In this document: piece after piece, positions 60,375 through 64,000 of the stretch
How the letters are laid out: each line of letters opens with the position of its first letter
Numbering within the stretch: the first letter of the stretch is position 1
Made by a program: the position numbers and the translations under genes
Origin: Bacteroidaceae bacterium
Lineage (GTDB): Bacteria; Bacteroidota; Bacteroidia; Bacteroidales; Bacteroidaceae
DNA: 64,000 nt
Reading direction: 5' to 3'
NCBI GenBank assembly: GCA_024401095.1
Contig: JAKSLR010000012.1
Coordinates: 1 to 64,000 of the forward strand
Notes under the pieces: generated by a model
The model's database searches: none
Told to the model about the DNA's origin: nothing
What the model saw: the letters and a program-made list of their open reading frames with translations, nothing else

Positions 60375-61343
60375 TTAGTCAATGTTGATTAGGTTATAGG
60401 TGCAATGACCTAAACCTATTTTTTCACCCCATTCCATAATGTGGGTTCCATGGCGGGAAGCAATGCGATCCAGCAGGGGCTGAGTGTTGTTATGCTCGTC
60501 ATTATGAATCTTGGTTACAATGTCGTAACATGCCTGATCTAGTGCAACTGGGTCTGTAGAGGCAAGAATTCCATAGTCGGCAATCAGTGGTTCCTGTGGG
60601 TGAGCATTGCAGTCACAGTCAATACTCATTCTGTACATGACACAGATATAGAGAATGTTCTGGCCATTGTTGAAGTAGTTGTGTACACCTTGTGCGGCTG
60701 CAGCCATAGCTTCAACGAAACCGTCCTGATCATCAACGTGCTGCCAGAGTTCGTTCACATTTTCTGTTACACCTGCAGTATGGATGTATGCCTTACCGCT
60801 GCTTGATGCTACACCGATAGATGCATTTTTCAGAGCTCCACCCATACCTGCCATCTGATGACCTTTAAAGTGAGCCAGGTTCACCATGAAATCATAATTC
60901 TGGAGGTGTGTTCCTACAATGTCATATTTAATGCGTGAAGTATCGGTTACAGGAATGTGCATGTCACCTTCGGCGTCCATGATATCTACTGGTGCTACAT
61001 CCATGAAACCACGTTTTTCAATTTCTTTCCAGTGTGATGCTGTGGTGTTTCGGGTGCCGGCATAAGCTGTGTTACACTCTACGATAGTCACTTTGTTGCC
61101 TTCTTTGCTGTTGATCTCATCGATGATAGGTTTCAGCATGGCTGGACGTATATATCCGGTTTCCTCTGATTCTCCGGTAGAGATTTTAAGGGCTACACGG
61201 CCTTTTGCTTCTCTGCCCAATGCCTTGTATAACTTTACGATGGCTTCTGCAGATAAATCTCTGGTAACAAAGACATCAGAAGTCTGTGCTTGCAATGTTG
61301 TAGCAGCAAATACTGCAATAATACCTAATAATAACTTTTTCAT
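60375..61343 (-). CDS. Secreted DUF362 protein
   Basis: A 322-residue protein with signal peptide MKKLLLGIIAVFAATTLQAQ. It matches DUF362: VALKISTGESEETGYIRPAMLKPIIDEIN, VECNTAYAGTRNTTASHW, DFMVNLAHFKGHQMAGMGGALKNASIGVASSSGK, and the C-terminal ILASTDPVALDQACYDIV. DUF362 proteins are often near iron-sulfur proteins; here only CDCNAHP and two further Cys are seen, with no ferredoxin domain. Function is unknown. The start at the MKK is chosen over an ATG 10 codons upstream that follows the promoter closely and lacks signal-peptide features. It is transcribed away from the TonB-receptor terminator. Confidence 0.88.
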   Translation of the reverse strand: MKKLLLGIIAVFAATTLQAQTSDVFVTRDLSAEAIVKLYKALGREAKGRVALKISTGESEETGYIRPAMLKPIIDEINSKEGNKVTIVECNTAYAGTRNTTASHWKEIEKRGFMDVAPVDIMDAEGDMHIPVTDTSRIKYDIVGTHLQNYDFMVNLAHFKGHQMAGMGGALKNASIGVASSSGKAYIHTAGVTENVNELWQHVDDQDGFVEAMAAAAQGVHNYFNNGQNILYICVMYRMSIDCDCNAHPQEPLIADYGILASTDPVALDQACYDIVTKIHNDEHNNTQPLLDRIASRHGTHIMEWGEKIGLGHCTYNLINID

Positions 61344-61370
61344 ATTTAATATGTTTATCATTTCATGATG

Positions 61371-61378
61371 CAAATTTA
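61371..61378 (-). promoter_or_regulatory. -7 element of the DUF362 gene
   Basis: The minus strand reads TAAATTTG, 27 bp before the ATG at 61343. Confidence 0.6.
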
Positions 61379-61454
61379 CAGTGTTATTTGCTTGTAGTAG
61401 TTATCTTTTTTTACGTATTTGATAACTTTTTTTTTGTTTTTCGTGATGAAAAAA

Positions 61455-61508
61455 AGAATACTACCAGCAGACCTCACTGTCTAGACTGGTAGTATTCTCT
61501 ATAATCTA
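61455..61508 (-). terminator. Terminator of the TonB-dependent receptor gene
   Basis: AGAATACTACCAG and CTGGTAGTATTCT form a perfect 13-bp stem with a ~28-base loop. On the minus strand it is followed by a T7 run. Confidence 0.85.
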
Positions 61509-61521
61509 TTATTAAGATCGG

Positions 61522-64000
61522 TTAGAAATTCATCTTGATACCGAAATTAATCTTTCTTCCATAATACTCTACCTGTGTGGTAGTATCCTGATTCTGACCA
61601 ATGTAATAGCGCAATGGCTGGTTCATCAGGTTGGTAGCTTCTGCATAGAAAGTGGTCTTGAACTTCTTGCCATAGGTATAGCTGAGGTTCAGATCCAGAT
61701 AGTTGGTTTCATCGTAGTAGCGACGAAGACGGCGGTCACTTACAAACTGCTCATCATCCTGGAAGGAAGAGGTATAGTTGTATGAGAGGCGAGTCTTGAA
61801 TCCCCACTTATTGAAGAACAGGGAAGCATTGAGCATGTTCTTTGGTGAACCAGGCATAATCTGGTTCTCCTTGTCGCCTACATAGCAACTGATTACCTTG
61901 GTATCGGTATAGGTGTAGTTTCCGTCAAAACCGAAGCACTTCAGGCTTGGATGAATGAATCCGAAATCACGCTGGAGACCCAGTTCCACGCCAAACAAGT
62001 TACCGTCAAAGCCATTGACTGGCTTGGTAATCTGGCAATTACTATAGGTCTTATAATCACCATAAGTCACTTCGTTTACCACAAAGTTATTGATACGCTT
62101 CATGAAGATACCAGCAGAGATGATACCCAAATCCTTGAAGTAATACTCGGTGGCAAGATCGAAGTTTAGAGAAGTGGCAGGCTTCAAGTCAGGATTACCA
62201 ATAGTAATAGAGGTACGCGCGCCACTCTTGGTATCAATAGCCACACTTGGAATAAGGTAAGTGTAGCGAGGACGGGAAAGTGTTTCGGTAAATGAAGCAC
62301 GGATCTTCCATTGGCTGGTTACATCCCACTTCCACAGGATACTTGGCAAGAGATTGATGTAGTTGTTTCTGACTACCTCCGAAGGAGTCAAGGTTTCTTC
62401 TTCAGTATCCTCATCTACATTCCATACCAAACCACTGTATTTCATGTGAGTAGCCTCCAGACGAAGACCTGCAATAAGAGCCATGTGATGGCCCAGCTGC
62501 TGATCCAGACGGAAGTATGCTGCAGAGATATTCTCAATGGCATCGTAATCGGTAGAAGAATCTTCCTTAATAAAAGTACCGTTTGCAGGATTGAATTTTA
62601 TGCTTCCCAGATATTCTCTGTCAACAAAATTGGTCTTTGGGTACTGGCTGCCAGCCATGAAACCGTCACGACCGGCCAAGAAATAATGACTGGTGTATTC
62701 GTTTCCATAAGTATCCTCATACCAGTCGGTATAATCGTATGCCTCTGTCTTTCTGGTCTTGTCAAGGTGAGAGTGCTTTGCTCCGAACTTCAGCTTGTTG
62801 CCATAAAGGCCGGAAGCCATAGGAAGTTCAAAGTTCACCTTCAGCTTGTAGACATTCTCAGCTACTTTTCTATTTGAATTGGTAACCTCCTTAATGCCCC
62901 ATTTTCCGCCATCGGTAGGGTCTACCGAGGTAGTTGAATAGGGCTGGCGACCGAAAATATCATGCATATCGAAAGTCTGTTTTTTCAGCTGAATATCAAA
63001 GAAACGCTCGTTTGGCCTATCCTCGGTAGCACGGGAATAAGAAGCATCCCAGTCGGCTTTCAGTTTACCCCTCTGATGCTCTCCACCAAAAGAAAAGTCC
63101 ATGGTCTGCTGCAATTCAAAACGTGCATTGCCGTGATCACTCGACTTGGTCTGCAAACGGGCAGACATGGATCCTGGGCCTTTGGCTATATCCTTGTAGG
63201 TCAAGCGATAACGAGCTTCCCAATCGTTATGACGGTTGTAGATACTCTTGAAATAGAAGCGGTTGTTAGGATTCAAATCATAGTCCATGGAAAGCGAATA
63301 GCTCTGGCGCTCACGTGTCACCATGTAATGACGTACCTGTGCATTGTCCATCACTACGTTTCCATTGTCATCTACCACATACTCAAACTGTGTATTGTCG
63401 GAACCAGCAGGAGAACGTTGGTAAGAAACAGATCCCATGACACCCAACTTCTTGTTGAAGAAGCGATCTCCGTAGGTAATGCCGGCATTCAGCTGTGGCT
63501 TCTCGCTTACCCAGTTGTAGCCGCTTCCCAAAGTGGCATTGAACACTCTCTTGTAGGGTGAGTTCTTGGTAATCAGGTTCACTGCACCACCTATGGCGTC
63601 ACCATCCATATCGGAAGTAATCACCTTGTTTACCTCTATGGTCTGAATCATATCAGCAGGAATTAAGTCCAGCTGAACCTGACGGACATCACCATCGGAA
63701 GAAGCCATGCGGTTACCATTTACAGTAACGCTGGAAAGTTCTGGAGAAGTACCACGAACCTGTCCGAAACGGGCTTCGCCCTGGTCGTACTGCATATTGA
63801 TACCGTTGATACGCTTCAGTGCGTCACCGATATTGTAATCTGGGAACTTTCCTACCTGATCAGCACTTACCACATTGCTCACACCCATGTTGTTCTTCTG
63901 GGAGTTCAGTGCCTTACGTTGGCCGCTCAATGCACCGACCACATTTACCTGATCGAGCAACTGGCCTTCATTCATGACAATGTTCACTACCTGTGTCTTG
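61522..64000 (-). CDS. TonB-dependent outer-membrane receptor, N-terminus outside window
   Basis: About 825 residues are visible; the frame stays open to the window edge, so the signal peptide and any carboxypeptidase-like domain lie beyond it. The plug domain is recognisable (VVSADQVGKFPDYNIGDALKRINGIN, GTSPELSSVTVNGNRMASSDGD, IETIEVNK-like IQTIEVNKVITSDMDGDAIGGAVNLIT). This form, with the DMDGDAIGG motif, is the TonB receptor subfamily often seen beside glycan or phytase genes. The barrel follows and ends in FGIKMNF with a C-terminal Phe. It imports an unidentified ligand; no SusD gene is seen at its downstream end. Confidence 0.93.
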   Translation of the reverse strand, partial: KTQVVNIVMNEGQLLDQVNVVGALSGQRKALNSQKNNMGVSNVVSADQVGKFPDYNIGDALKRINGINMQYDQGEARFGQVRGTSPELSSVTVNGNRMASSDGDVRQVQLDLIPADMIQTIEVNKVITSDMDGDAIGGAVNLITKNSPYKRVFNATLGSGYNWVSEKPQLNAGITYGDRFFNKKLGVMGSVSYQRSPAGSDNTQFEYVVDDNGNVVMDNAQVRHYMVTRERQSYSLSMDYDLNPNNRFYFKSIYNRHNDWEARYRLTYKDIAKGPGSMSARLQTKSSDHGNARFELQQTMDFSFGGEHQRGKLKADWDASYSRATEDRPNERFFDIQLKKQTFDMHDIFGRQPYSTTSVDPTDGGKWGIKEVTNSNRKVAENVYKLKVNFELPMASGLYGNKLKFGAKHSHLDKTRKTEAYDYTDWYEDTYGNEYTSHYFLAGRDGFMAGSQYPKTNFVDREYLGSIKFNPANGTFIKEDSSTDYDAIENISAAYFRLDQQLGHHMALIAGLRLEATHMKYSGLVWNVDEDTEEETLTPSEVVRNNYINLLPSILWKWDVTSQWKIRASFTETLSRPRYTYLIPSVAIDTKSGARTSITIGNPDLKPATSLNFDLATEYYFKDLGIISAGIFMKRINNFVVNEVTYGDYKTYSNCQITKPVNGFDGNLFGVELGLQRDFGFIHPSLKCFGFDGNYTYTDTKVISCYVGDKENQIMPGSPKNMLNASLFFNKWGFKTRLSYNYTSSFQDDEQFVSDRRLRRYYDETNYLDLNLSYTYGKKFKTTFYAEATNLMNQPLRYYIGQNQDTTTQVEYYGRKINFGIKMNF

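Noticed and set aside
1..64000. tRNA or rRNA genes
   Set aside because: No cloverleaf-type T-arm sequences or conserved rRNA blocks were recognised in the intergenic regions.

Overview
The window looks like chromosomal-type DNA from a Bacteroidota organism, most likely of the Prevotella lineage. The evidence is the repeated TAnnTTTG promoter element, a TonB-dependent receptor, and families typical of the phylum (DUF3667, DUF4932, DUF6266, DUF4842, GH127, GH3-PA14). Positions 20.7-25.1 kb hold a complete plasmid-type replication and partition module set among ordinary metabolic genes. Some Prevotella carry two chromosomes, so this may be the origin of a secondary chromosome or chromid; that is inference.

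Layout. 1-5.4 kb: end of an AraC-type regulator gene, a secreted DUF4932 metallopeptidase, two paralogous ECF-sigma/membrane-protein cassettes with matching promoters, and an AlkD-like gene between them. 5.56-7.27 kb: an AT-rich 1.7-kb island with near-identical 26-bp inverted ends and two unknown genes. 7.27-8.9 kb: a DUF234-type ATPase gene preceded by two related palindromes. 9.3-20.7 kb: DUF3667 protein, Ogt, a lipoprotein/cyclophilin/GH3 operon, an AraC regulator divergent from an atypical tryptophanase-family lyase, and an exported MalY-like PLP enzyme overlapping a GH127 arabinofuranosidase.

20.75-25.1 kb: a centromere-like array of 8-bp-phased repeats, parA, a small ribbon-helix-helix gene, two iteron blocks in opposite orientation, and a Rep_3-type initiator whose last ~75 residues resemble DnaA domain I. 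The initiator gene overlaps a sodium/solute symporter gene.

26.6-42.7 kb: carboxylesterase, clpS-clpA, M14 carboxypeptidase, a Gate-domain membrane protein, a FadL-like porin with an Ala/Gln-rich insert, a second DUF3667 protein, an AraC regulator, an amidohydrolase with a two-domain ABM-like partner, DUF6266, an 11-bp tandem repeat, an Rpn-nuclease remnant and a DUF4160/DUF2442 pair.

42.9-60.3 kb: a one-direction Wzx/Wzy-type exopolysaccharide cluster (WecB, acyltransferases, Wza, Wzc, flippase, polymerase, glycosyltransferases, WecG/TagA-type and WecA-type transferases). It includes an outer-membrane OmpA/TPR-like protein and a DUF4842-like lipoprotein. 60.4-64 kb: a DUF362 protein and a TonB-dependent receptor running off the window. 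No tRNA, rRNA or CRISPR array was seen.
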